A DNA stretch of 64,000 nucleotides from Agapetus fuscipes. Its lineage: Eukaryota > Arthropoda > Insecta > Trichoptera > Glossosomatidae. The position numbers and the translations under genes were made by a program. The notes under the pieces were generated by a model. It worked only from the letters and a program-made list of their open reading frames with translations, ran no database searches and was not told the origin of the DNA. This document shows, piece after piece, positions 54,998 through 64,000 of this stretch (position 1 is the stretch's first letter; each line of letters opens with the position of its first letter). The stretch spans positions 17,775,479 to 17,839,478 of the forward strand of contig OX637336.1 of assembly GCA_951799405.1 (NCBI GenBank), read 5' to 3'.

Positions 54998-55240
54998 TCC
55001 GACACCCTTGGTGGCATTCGAAACCTAGCTCTCGGCATGGAATGCAAGCACTCTACCAACTGAGCTATCGACCGGACAACCTAGCCATACGCTTATAATT
55101 ATTATTTTTCAACTGAAAATGGTTGGTGTGAAGCCAGTCCCTTACCCGTAAAAATAAATAGGTCCCGAATCGCCACATGCGACCCCTTCGGGGGTAACGC
55201 ACGCAAGAAGTTACACTAATGTGTAGCTTAGTTGCGTTTA
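54998..55240. mobile_element. SINE C head and tail in opposite orientations
   Basis: The head is on minus (54998-55076: GATAGCTCAGTTGGTAGAGT, TTCGAATGCCACC) while the tail is on plus (55108-55240: TCAACTGAAAATGGTTGGTG, CACATGCGACCCCTTCGGGG, GTAGCTTAGTTGCG). Either two insertions or an inversion. Confidence 0.6.
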
Positions 55241-55854
55241 ATTGTATGTGAAACTTGAATGCGAAAGGTACACCATAACTGCCTGAAACGTTTCTTATTT
55301 CACACCTTAAAAAATCATAGCCCACGCCATTAAAAGTGTTAAAGATAGTTAATAAACGTGTATTAGCAAGCATCCATCACGGCAACGTCCGCTATTGCTG
55401 CTTTTATTGGACTGTTATTACCACAGTGAGATCGTTTGGCCGCGGGCTCACATCTATTATTTACCAATAGACCACATATGCAGATAAATATAATATTGCG
55501 TCATATTTGACTGAACCCAGGTTGAGAAGATTGTTGGTAAGCGGTGCACCATTTGCTCAACGAGGGGTTGATGCTATCAACCGGCTAAAAATCCACCTCG
55601 ATGGAGCAGAACGGGCTTTGGGGACAGGGCGTTTGGCTCAGCAGACAGCAGGACCGTTGTGATGGAAGCAGCAGACGGCCTCTGGAGCTGAGGATGGAGA
55701 CTGGTGAAAAACGTTTGAAGGAGAAGTTGAAGAATTACATGTTTTCCAGGAAGCAAGCGGAGGATGGGCGCCCTTGAGGTGACTGGTACTACTAAATGGC
55801 ACCCAAAAGAGAAAAAAAATTATCCAACTACATATATGTATTGCATATCGCCAC

Positions 55855-56315
55855 ATTAAAGGTAAAACTAAATAAGTGTTGACGCACTGACTTGAGAAAT
55901 CGTGGATAAAACATTTTATTGGGTTAATTTCCCATGGAGCAGGAAGAGGAGACGGTTCTTGAGGGACCTTATAGACTGCATGAACGAAGAAAGGAAAGCC
56001 CGAGTCGTGGCAAAGGAGATACCGGACGGCCAGCGTCTACCAGGTCGCCCTCCCAAAAGATGGAAAAACACCTGGTCTTCTGCATCACAGGAGGGAGTTC
56101 CACAATAAACAGATCCTAGATCTATCACAAAAGAAAGAAGAAGAAGAAGTAGGTGAAATAGGTGAAATAAGAAAGTGCTCATGAAAAAATTCGTAACTAC
56201 AGGATTTTCACACTTTTTCACTGTTATCTTTCAATGAAAAAAGGAAAAAACTGCATTCAATTGAAAAACCCATGTAGGCTTAATAGGCAAACTATTTGGT
56301 TTTACCTTTAAGGTG
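55855..56315. mobile_element. MITE family F, copy 4, split by a LINE stub
   Basis: Left end ATTAAAGGTAAAACTAAATA with AATCGTGGATAAAACATTTT, right end GTTTTACCTTTAAGGTG preceded by TTCGTAACTACAGGATTTTC. The interior from about 55932 to 56158 is foreign (next entry). Confidence 0.7.
55932..56158 (+). repeat. Stub of a second LINE family nested in MITE F
   Basis: Plus-strand frame from 55934 reads RKRRRFLRDLIDCMNEERKA, then GQRLPGRPPKRWKNTWSS, typical of basic LINE C-termini (GRPPKRW). The 3' end is a GAA microsatellite (AAAGAAAGAAGAAGAAGAAG), as expected for a LINE tail. The F element resumes immediately after it. Confidence 0.55.
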
Positions 56316-56407
56316 TTGATTTTATAGTTTGCCGACTTTGTAACCGCATTCCTAACGTTTCGCTCAAATATCCTACAAGCATCATCAGTACCCATTATCT
56401 TCGCTTG

Positions 56408-56470
56408 ACCTCAGCTAGCTCAGTTGCTGAAACTCTTGCGTTCCATGCTAGAGGACTAGGGTTCGATTTT
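56408..56470 (+). repeat. SINE C head fragment
   Basis: CTAGCTCAGTTGCTGAAAC, TTCCATGCTAGAGGACTAGG and GTTCGATTTT; the body is missing. Confidence 0.5.
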
Positions 56471-56499
56471 TATAGAAAGTAATAGACATGATATCCCAT

Positions 56500-56755
56500 T
56501 TGGTGTTTCCTTCTTGCTCAAACCATGTCATACGAACTCTGAAACATACGAAATACACCAAGACATGTGGCCCGATCAATAAAAGACAGCAGCCTGCGTT
56601 AACTGAGACACGTATAGCGAATGGACTATGGGAGAATAGCTGACATGACAGACACGAAATAACTTGGAAAGGTGGGAAGACACAGATCCAGGTGGCTAGA
56701 TGGAGTAGTGGGACTGGAGGAGGAAAGCGATGGATAGACAACGTTGATAAACGAG
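56500..56755 (+). repeat. Stub of a third LINE-like element
   Basis: ACACAGATCCAGGTGGCTAG, GGACTGGAGGAGGAAAGCGA and GATAGACAACGTTGATAAAC. The reverse complement of its last part recurs at 58200-58290. Frames are broken. Confidence 0.4.
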
Positions 56756-56760
56756 GCTAG

Positions 56761-57355
56761 GGATGGAAGTCTCAACGGCTGTCGCTAGATCTTACCGTAC
56801 CTATTTGAAGATAAGACGAAATACAACATGGCGGTGCCTGAACAGCTGATTGTTGTTACATATAAAATGTATCAGCTGTTGATAAGCCACCATGTTTTAT
56901 TCGTGTCACGACAAAATTTCCACTGACAGAATGCTCTACGACACAATGCCCGTTGCCATTTTCTCGTTGGACATGGTCCAACGACAAAAAAATATGACAT
57001 TTTGTCTATGGACATTCCTTGACTTATAGGTTGGTATGAGGCTGACCACCCATAATGTAAAAAATGGTTCACTTTGCCAATGTCACCCCTGTTTCAGAGA
57101 AGGTCGGCAAGAGTTGCAGGGCTTATGCTTATTTGAGATTGGGGTTTTTTATACTGTAGGTCCACATGCGGCATGTGTGAGCGCGAAATTATGCGTGTCT
57201 GCTTGTGGGAATGCATTTAATATAAATCTCAAATGATACATATCTTTGCAGCTTAGATTTAGATATCTTGTCATGGAACCTGTTTTATTTCGTCCTATCT
57301 TCAAATAGATACGGTAAGATATATCGACAGTCGTCTAGACTTTCGACCTAGCTTT
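56761..57355. mobile_element. MITE family L, copy 2, interrupted
   Basis: Left half 56761-56907 (GGGATGGAAGTCTCAACGG, CCTATTTGAAGATAAGACG, CAGCTGTTGATAAGCC). Right half 57266-57355 (TTTATTTCGTCCTATCTTC, GATACGGTAAGATA). Between them lie about 105 bases of an unknown unit and repeat A. Confidence 0.6.
57014..57266 (+). mobile_element. Repeat A copy inside MITE L
   Basis: TTCCTTGACTTATAGGTTGG, GTTTCAGAGAAGGTCGGCAA, GGTCCACATGCGGCATGTG, end TTTGCAGCTTAGATTTAG. One of the best-preserved A copies. Confidence 0.8.
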
Positions 57356-57647
57356 GGTGATGACAATGAAGATTCTTTGAAGTGCAATATATATGTAGAA
57401 TGACTTTGAGAATGTAATTCCTCCGCATATGATTCGTTATACTATGTATTATATTGTATCAGTTTAAATTGTTTTAAATGGTTTTTATTAAGTGCCGCAT
57501 TCTCAAGGGTGCGCACAATTGACTTGTTAAAGTGTCGGCACATAAAAAACTTTTATCAACATCATAAGATACAGCATCCGTTACAATTTATGTGAGAGCA
57601 TGATTACGGATGGAAAGGACACAAAAAATAATGCATTTTCCGAATCA

Positions 57648-57768
57648 ATATTTGTAAGTAAACATGCAGAATTTGTAAACTCGAACTTACACGTGTCTGT
57701 TTGTGGGCATGCATTTAATGTTTTTTTTAAATTTAATATATATTTGCAGCTTATAGTGTAGATTATAC
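57648..57768 (+). mobile_element. Repeat A, 3' half only
   Basis: TATTTGTAAGTAAACATGC, CACGTGTCTGTTTGTGGGC, ending ATTTGCAGCTTATAGTG. Confidence 0.6.
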
Positions 57769-58044
57769 GAGAAGAATATAACCAAACGATAAAATTAGTT
57801 AAAACAAATCTATGAACGTTTTCCTCGAGCGTTTTTTGTTTTGTTTTGGGATAAATTTTGATATATCTTCGCTATTCGCACAGTATAACTGAGAGGAACC
57901 AATCGGTTCATTTGAGGAGACTAGGAGCAAAGTATCTTGAAGGCTGTTTGACTAATGCATTCAGCTCAAGAAAGAGTGGAAAGCAAAAACGTTACATGGA
58001 CAAGTAGCGACGATCCTTGATAGATATTACTGTATTTATATCAA

Positions 58045-58450
58045 GATAGAACGAAAAAAAACATGCCGACGTATCAACAGCTAATTCATTTTATATCAAA
58101 CAACAAGCACCTGTTCAGGCACCGCCATAATGTATTCTGTCTTATCTTCAAATAAGTACGGTAAGATCTAGCTACAGCCGTCGAGACTTCCACCCCTGGC
58201 CTCCTTTATCAACTGGTGTCAACGTTGTCTATCTATCGATTTCCTCCTACAGTCTCACTATTCTATCTAGCCACGTGGATCTGTACCTTCTCACCTTTTC
58301 AATAATTATTATTTATTTTTATTGCGCATTTTCATGACCGTTAGTCATCCCAAAGGCGCAAGTCCTTCAGAATCTGTTAACACAACTATCTTCTCTTATC
58401 TTCAAAAAGGTAAGGTAAGATCTAACGACAACCGTCGAGACTTCCCCCCC
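58045..58450. mobile_element. MITE family L, two partial copies
   Basis: 58045-58198 has ACGTATCAACAGCT, GTCTTATCTTCAAATAAGTA and CCGTCGAGACTTCCACCCC. 58390-58450 repeats only the end (GGTAAGATCTAACGACAACC, GTCGAGACTTCCCCCCC). Confidence 0.55.
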
Positions 58451-58459
58451 AAGGCTAAA

Positions 58460-59540
58460 CCTCCTAGAAAACAACATCACACATCATCGTATATGTGCTC
58501 TAAACGATTTTTTCTTGTCTTTACTTTCGTCCCAAGCTATCGTTGGGCATTCGAACCAAGTACCGCGCAATGGATTTTGTCCGGTTAGTCGAGTAATTAC
58601 CCCCGCTGTGCATTTAATTGAAGTCCCTCCAGTGTTGATGATAATTGTGGACATAAATGATCGTGTGGGAACGCAGAGACCAACTGTAATATTATACCGA
58701 GACCATTCTTGGAAGATGGATCAAATCCAAAAACAATATACCTATTAAATTTGTTTCTTCCTTTTTCGAGAGACAAAAATAAAGTAAAAGCTTATGTATT
58801 GAAAAATATATGGCATACTCCATGTTCGCAAGTCAAATAAATCAAGACAGGAGTAAGACAAGATCTACAAAGTTTCCGTTGAAACATTTCATTACATATT
58901 TTTAAATTATCTGTGGCTTGGCCGCATTAAAATGTTTGTAACACTGGCCCAAAAAGTAATCGAAACATTCTGAGAAATTAATTTCAATTCAGTTATTATT
59001 TTCCAGGATCGATTTGGTTCCTTGAAAACAAATGTGTTCCCAAAAAGCAGCTGTATTTGTCCTAAATTATTTTCTTAGAAGTTCACACATGTTCTAAATA
59101 TTTACATTAAAAAAAAGATTCGTCAAAAATGACAGATGTTTACTTTCCGTGGAATATTATTTTTGATTCTGGTGATTGGAATATATGGGGCCTGAAAGGA
59201 TAGTTGTGATAACAGACCCGAAAGGACTTGTGGCTGGTCTACAGAAAATGGCCTAAAACAACCGTGGTCCAAAAAGGTTAAGAGCAACTGTTTAAAATGA
59301 TTGTTTGGTTCACAAATCACGATTCGAATGGCGTATTAAATAATTGCTCTGGTGATTGCAAATATCCTGTGCTAAATTGATCGCTCAGTCGCAAAAACTG
59401 GCCATTGTTTCGACTAATTTTGAAGTTAAAATTACCTCCAAGGGCGGAAGATTCTCGAAAGTGGTTGTATTGATTTTTGTATGTGATTTGGGCACGTTAT
59501 GAGGAACGAAAAATACTGTCTTCTGTTAATCATTATCCAA
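58460..59540. other. No gene or known repeat recognised
   Basis: AT-rich, short frames only. Confidence 0.35.
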
Positions 59541-59552
59541 GGTATCCTTGTC

Positions 59553-59695
59553 CGGTCGACAGCTCAGTTGGTAGAGTGCTTGCATTCCATGCCGGGAGCT
59601 TGGGTTCGAATCCCCCCGAGGGTGTAAGAAATGATTGCCCATTTCGGTGTTTATTTCAAAACCCAAAATAATATACCAGCAAGGTTTACTCAAAT
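59553..59695 (+). mobile_element. SINE C, head and first part of body
   Basis: GACAGCTCAGTTGGTAGAGT, GGGTTCGAATCCCCCCGAGG, TTTCGGTGTTTATTTCAAAA, ending GCAAGGTTTACTCAA at about 59691, where repeat I begins. Confidence 0.8.
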
Positions 59696-59696
59696 T

Positions 59697-59850
59697 TACA
59701 ATTATAATAATTACACAGCTAAAAAAACATACTCGGATATTAGAAGAACCGTTATAACATTCTCGATATTTCGTTAGCGACGTAGCTAACGTCTTCAGGA
59801 GACACCCTCTCTGCTGCACGACGTATGGGACTGCCAAGCTTAGCAACCAA
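59697..59850. mobile_element. Foldback family I, one arm
   Basis: CAATTATAATAATTACACAG, CTCGGATATTAGAAGAACCG, CATTCTCGATATTTCGTTAG and GTCTTCAGGAGACACCCTCT match the right arm of the element at 63682-63935 in reverse. Confidence 0.6.
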
Positions 59851-59945
59851 TGACAAAATATTTTTATGCCTTTTCCTTAGCGGCCCGGTCGACCGGGCGA
59901 CGACACAATATTGTCTATGCCAATTCACGTGCGGACCTCATTGCA
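59815..59945. repeat. Repeat N, copy 3 (reverse orientation)
   Basis: TATGGGACTGCCAAGCTTAG, GCGGCCCGGTCGACC, ACAATATTGTCTATGCCAA and TTCACGTGCGG are the reverse complement of the N copy at 37145. Confidence 0.55.
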
Positions 59946-60199
59946 AATTTCAAGTTTAATTGAGAGAATTAGTGTTTTGTTTGGCGCGAACTCATTTCCG
60001 GTACTAAAGATGAGTTTTAAATGAGTGTACTGTGTACACAATATTTCAGTGTTGTTTATTGCAGTCATCATAATAAAAACCGGACATCACTTTTAATTCC
60101 TAGTGATATTTTAACTAAGAATTCCGTATACGGTCTGTAAACTATTTGGTTAACCCTAACATTGACCACCCATAGTTTGATTTTTTTACAAATTAATAC

Positions 60200-60370
60200 A
60201 GGAAATGTGGGGGAGAAGACTGAGGAAAGAATGGATTGACTAAATAAGTGAGCCTGCAATTGACTGGAATGTGTACTGAGAAAAAGAGTAGAGCATGCTT
60301 GAAGAGAGTGATTAAAGTTGAAGAGGTGGATCTGCGCAGATACTGGCAACTCCTAATGGAGTGTCGACTG
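60200..60370 (+). repeat. LINE 3' stub, diverged
   Basis: AAAGAATGGATTGACTAAAT, GAGAAAAAGAGTAGAGCATG, GTGATTAAAGTTGAAGAGGT, ACTGGCAACTCCTAATGGAG correspond to the last 150 bases of the LINE frame. Confidence 0.5.
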
Positions 60371-61130
60371 AATAGAACCCACACATTTTTTTACATAAAT
60401 TTGCGAATGATTTAAATATATTATATCAATTATGTTAACTACCACCATCAAAATAAAGAGGACTCGGATCAAGACTGTAGCACCTACACGGGCTACAAGA
60501 CAATATAAAATAGCATGAGCTGGTCTGAGATTCTGGCATGATACTGGATGTAAAACTGGATCCTTCTGAACGGACAGAAGATGCTGAAGGCAAGATGGTA
60601 AAGGTTTAACTGTGGCCTTCCTTCCCCGTGGGGTCTATTTATCCACTTTTGGGTGACGCCAATATCGATTTGAATACAGGATCCTGCAGGAGGATGGCTT
60701 GGCTAGCCAAATGTAAAAAATAGGAGCGTACGATTCTCGGCCCTGCAGTACCCCTAGTACGGGTTGCACATTTAGCTAAACTTGAGTAAAGCAAAACGTG
60801 ATCGAATGGATTTAACTTCAATTTCAGCGCGAGTACGTGCAGCCGGTCTTGTGCGTTTACTAGAAGTTTCATTTGCGTATGCTGTGCGTATGCTTTCGTA
60901 AACACAGAATTGAAAAGTGCGGCCGTTTACAAAAAAAAATTCCTAGACAGAAACACGCAACGTCTTAAAAAATATCTAAATTATATTTTCAACATAAAGT
61001 AATGCAAAACAATTATATAAATGAATAATAATGCTTAAATTGTGTATTTTTATACGAAAATTTGACTTATTTTACATGATAATTATTAATATTCAAGAGT
61101 GGTATTTATTTTTCTCTACTGGCACCACGA
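60371..61130. other. No gene recognised; flank of the Myb/SANT-like locus
   Basis: Mixed sequence, AT-rich from 60920. No repeat family assigned. Confidence 0.35.
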
Positions 61131-61134
61131 TACC

Positions 61135-61142
61135 TGACGTCA
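61135..61142. promoter_or_regulatory. CRE-type palindrome TGACGTCA
   Basis: A perfect TGACGTCA lies in a short GC-rich patch (CACGCACGCGCACAGCGCCC follows) about 100 bases upstream of a donor that closes a probable untranslated first exon. Known as a CREB/ATF binding site; its activity here is inference. Confidence 0.4.
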
Positions 61143-61424
61143 CGCACGCGCACAGCGCCCAACTGTCAACAATTCTCGCGCCTTCCTTGTGGATTTGATG
61201 TTTTGTGTTATCGTTGCCGTGCGTTTGTTTTTATTTTCAAAACGGTAAGTGGGTATTTTTTGTAAGATCTTGCTTATGTACAATTAATATTACATTAGTC
61301 TCCTACGTGAATTTCACTATGTGTATTGGTGAAAAGACATTGCAAATGCTGTAACTTTTTGTCGCAGATATTTCACGTCAAATTCTTTACCTAACATTCC
61401 TCTGCAAGTAGATGATTTGATTTA

Positions 61425-61495
61425 GGTGACATTGGCAAAGTGAACCATTATTTTATAGTATGGGTGGTCAGCCTTATTATCTATAAGTCAAGAGA
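61425..61495 (-). mobile_element. Repeat A, 5' end only
   Basis: GTGACATTGGCAAAGTGAAC, TATGGGTGGTCAGCC and CTATAAGTCAAGAGA; the rest of the element is missing. Confidence 0.65.
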
Positions 61496-61725
61496 TGATG
61501 AGAATATTTTTATATTCCGGCTGAAGTAAAATTCACTTTTTATTTGATTTTTGTTTGCTGTCTTTTTACTCTTGTTGCTATTCTTGCATTTTTTAATATT
61601 ACTAATTTTTAAAACTGAAAACCTATAATTGGCCTTGTACTTTGTTAAATGAAATTCTTTCTATGTAATTAATATGTGCTGTTGTTTTTTGTATAATAAA
61701 AAAAGTAATAATGTTTTTTTTATAG

Positions 61726-61788
61726 ATCCTAAACAAACATGAGAACGACAGAGAGCCAGTTTCTCATCATGGTGGGATTCATGGAACA
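61726..61788 (+). CDS. Start-codon exon of the Myb/SANT-like locus
   Basis: Acceptor TTTTTTTATAG, ATG at 61739-61741, 50 coding bases encoding MRTTESQFLIMVGFME and two bases of the next codon, then GTGAGT. QFLIMVGFMEx is the usual QFxxLVxFMExxP start of these domains. Confidence 0.55.
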
Positions 61789-62099
61789 GTGAGTACATTA
61801 AACTATCTTTCTCTCACAGAATACTTGCTTCCTTGTTAAATTTGTATATTATATTTGCGTTACATCCTATATTGGACCACTGTAGATATGCGGACTTTTT
61901 TAACGTTTGATTCTCTATATACACCCGCAATTTGTCACGAACCCTAACCTTTCCAAATTTAAGTATTGGGCTCACCAAAAATAGGTTTTAATTTCAAGAC
62001 CTCATATTTTTTAGGGAAATGTGATTAAATCTGTATCTTTGTAACTTAGATTACATTAAATTCCATCTGGCTATTTTTGTATCAATTAATATTTAATAC

Positions 62100-62420
62100 C
62101 TTGACCGGTCTGTAGTCCAGTGGAAACACTTCGGACTTGTAAATGGAAGGTTGTGGATTTGGATCCCGGCGGAGCACAAAAAATATACCATTTATATTTC
62201 CAAATATGCACTTCGCTGAGTTGAAACAAATCATAAAGCCTTTACCAAAGACTGGTCACTAAAAGATCCATCCAGCCTTACAGCAACTGGGTCTTGCTTT
62301 AGTATTGGCGCTTTGTAGCGACGACCAAGCTTGTACACCTCTGCGGCACTACAACAAGTGTCATAGACCCCTAGAGTCTCTAGAATTTAGGGAGTCTCCC
62401 GCACAGGATATCTTAAAAAA
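62100..62420 (+). mobile_element. SINE B, full-length copy with poly(A)
   Basis: Head ACCGGTCTGTAGTCCAGTGG, box B area GGTTGTGGATTTGGATCCCG, body CTTTACCAAAGACTGGTCAC, CAGCAACTGGGTCTTGC, GCGCTTTGTAGCGACGACC, CTCTGCGGCACTACAACAAG, end CCCGCACAGGATATC then poly(A). Confidence 0.85.
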
Positions 62421-62428
62421 AAAAAACC

Positions 62429-62610
62429 TAAGAGCTCGTTCCCACTTGTCGGGTGTCGGATCCATATATTAATCGGAGGTTCCAGTGGCAGAACATTATG
62501 TATGAAGCTATTCACACTTATCGGAAACCGATTTTGTCAGAAATGTTCTGCCACCGGAGCCTCTGATTAATATACGGATCCGACACCTGACGAGTGGGAA
62601 CGAGCTCTTA
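62429..62610. mobile_element. Foldback MITE J, copy 2 (182 bp)
   Basis: TAAGAGCTCGTTCCCACTTG at the left, complemented by GTGGGAACGAGCTCTTA at the right. More than 90 percent of copy 1 (44481-44661) can be followed. It directly follows the SINE B poly(A) run. Confidence 0.8.
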
Positions 62611-63454
62611 TCATTGACCGAAACAAGCATTTTTTTCCCACTCACATATCCAGTGTGCACAATTAAAAATAAAATAAAACTTTTTTTTCAGAAGTTCTTC
62701 TTGGTGGCCCGTCTTCTCCTGAATCTGTGCCTCAAGTAACGCCAAGACGGCGTGGACTGGCGAGCAGCACCACTTTCTAGAAGCTGCAGAAGCATAGACC
62801 GTTTTGCGGAGGCGATAGTGTGGAAGGAACACCTGGAAGGCGAAACTTGAGCGGCAGGAGGAGAATGCTCGGCAGCAGGTGGAGATTACTCGGCGTCATG
62901 AAGAGGGGACTGGAGATATAGCAAAGGCCGTAGAGAAATTTACAGATAGATTTATTGAATAAAATTTCTCAACACACTTCCTACTTCTTCAGGCAAAGTG
63001 TATTCTGCCGTCTGTTAGAGTTTTCAACATTGAAATAGTTCTAAGAAATATAACCAAAAGTTAAATGGATTTATTTACACTGTCTAATTATAATTAGTAT
63101 ATAATATATCCCTGAAAATATTGAATAACATTGTTTCAATCCTGTTTAGTCGCTTCCATAAAACCAAAAAGTAATAAAACTCAATTTTCGCTAGTCTCCG
63201 TTTCTTTTTTTTTTTTACTCTTTAATTTTGTAGAAAATAACATAAATTCAGTACTTGCAATGTTTTTTTACAAGTTATACAATAATTTAACTATTTTTAC
63301 AAAACCAATAACCCTTTATACTTTTCCGGCATTCAGGCACACTAAAATTTTGTTTTTTCATGATTTCATTTTGTATAAAAATAACTTAACTCAGTGTAAT
63401 TTCCATATTTGTCATAACAACTGTTGAAACCTGTTTTAAAACTGTAGCCTGTAT

Positions 63455-63671
63455 AATCTAAGTTGCAAAGATATATTTACATTCAAAACTCATAGCCATG
63501 CCCACACCGACACGTGTAAGTTCGCTCTTACAAATGCTGAATGTATTTACAAATAAAAATCCAAACCTCAAATGAGCGTACACCCTGCAACTCTTGCTGG
63601 CCTTCCCTGAAACACGGGTGACATTGGCAAAGTGAACCATTTTTTACAGTATGGATGGACAAAATATTAAC
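63455..63671 (-). mobile_element. Repeat A copy
   Basis: AATCTAAGTTGCAAAGATAT, ACACGTGTAAGTTCGCTC, GCCTTCCCTGAAACACGGG, AGTGAACCATTTTTTACAG (plus-strand view). Lacks the last bases of the 5' end. Confidence 0.75.
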
Positions 63672-63681
63672 CTAAGATTAT

Positions 63682-63935
63682 GGATATTAGACAAACCATT
63701 TAAAGAGAGCTTGCATTATTGTTGATGTTGTGTTAGCGATTTAGTCACATCTTCAGGAAACACCCTCTCTGCACGACTACTGAGGAGTGAGGATACTGTT
63801 CATAATATCACATGAAATGTTCAATCTATAGTCGTCATGCGGAGAGGGTGTCTGCTGAAAGCGTTGGCTACGTGGCTAACGAAACGTCGAGAATAATGTG
63901 AGTTATCTTATCGCGGTTCGTCTAATATCCGAAGA
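63682..63935. mobile_element. Foldback family I, full element
   Basis: GGATATTAGACAAACC at the left inverts to GGTTCGTCTAATATCC at the right; inner arms ATCTTCAGGAAACACCCTCT and AGAGGGTGTCTGCTGAAAGC are also inverted. Single arm at 59697-59850. Confidence 0.65.
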
Positions 63936-64000
63936 AAATAAAAAAATGAACTGTGTAGTTATTGTAATTGGAAAAAAATGGTCAAAAGTTGTTAAAATAT

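Larger units (their letters stand above)
61160..62963 (+). pseudogene. Myb/SANT-like DNA-binding protein gene, apparently broken
   Basis: An untranslated exon ends at a strong donor (61244, GTAAGT). The next exon (61726-61788) carries an ATG at 61739 and reads MRTTESQFLIMVGFMEQ up to a GTGAGT donor, the first helix of a Myb/SANT-like (Zeste/MSANTD-type) domain. No exon for the rest of that domain is found. After an acceptor at 62691, frame pieces read PSSPESVPQVTPRRRGLASS (62700-62765), then IDRFAEAIVWKEHLE (62794-62840) in a second frame, then LERQEENARQQVEITRRHEE and KAVEKFTDRFIE (62848-62959) in a third, i.e. a C-terminal coiled coil split by two frameshifts. AATAAA overlaps the stop at 62958. 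Family knowledge: such proteins bind DNA in the nucleus. A SINE B and MITE J sit in the intron. It could be a live gene with unseen exons, but frameshifts argue for decay. Confidence 0.5.

Noticed and set aside
30958..57236. Recurring frames starting MRLTTHxVKNGSLCQCHPCF at 30958, 35773, 36912, 52643, 57036 and others
   Set aside because: They are the same frame in copies of repeat A. Copies differ by frame-breaking indels and the family includes truncated members, so no protein is being conserved.
4985..59695. tRNA-like sequences with good box A and box B (4985, 20583, 33536, 39385, 59553 and the B, D and E heads)
   Set aside because: Each is followed by the same long non-tRNA body, acceptor stems do not close, and copies are truncated at varied points. 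They are SINE heads, not functional tRNA genes.

Overview
This is eukaryotic nuclear DNA from an insect, most likely a moth or butterfly. It is AT-rich, has short GC-richer exons with canonical GT/AG introns, and is heavily loaded with short non-autonomous transposable elements. The insect call rests on which proteins are encoded and how they read; the lepidopteran call is inference from the gene structure and the style of the repeats.

Three conserved protein genes can be read through their splice sites. (1) Positions about 1-11150, minus strand: a complete krasavietz (kra / BZW1-2, eIF5-mimic) gene with ten coding exons that join to 419 codons. It has a 29-nt final coding exon at 127-155 and a non-coding first exon near 11022. 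(2) Positions 13319-14540, plus strand: mRpL45, a mitochondrial large-subunit ribosomal protein, two exons, 349 aa. (3) Positions 18714-29379, minus strand: the RGS - Ras-binding - Ras-binding - C-terminal part of loco (RGS12/RGS14 family), ten exons, 810 codons. Its N-terminal start lies elsewhere, beyond or hidden in the repeat-rich DNA to the right.

From about 29.4 kb to 61 kb I see no host exon. This stretch holds repeats: a LINE with an open 490-codon reverse-transcriptase frame (49926-51398), several LINE 3' stubs, at least four tRNA-derived SINE families, about twenty copies of a roughly 240-bp repeat (called A here), and many foldback MITEs. Several elements are nested: MITE H in A, A in SINE C, a LINE stub in MITE F, and A in MITE L. 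At 61135-62963 (plus) lies what looks like a broken Myb/SANT-like DNA-binding-protein gene. It has a promoter with a CRE palindrome, a first coding exon, and a C-terminal coiled-coil exon split by frameshifts, with a SINE and a foldback element in its intron.

The three genes act in different processes (translation control, mitochondrial translation, G-protein signalling), and nothing suggests they are co-regulated. I found no CRISPR array, rRNA or credible functional tRNA gene, and no clearly new molecular system. The most unusual material is the repeat structure and the eroded Myb/SANT gene. Repeat family letters (A, B, C ...) are my own labels.
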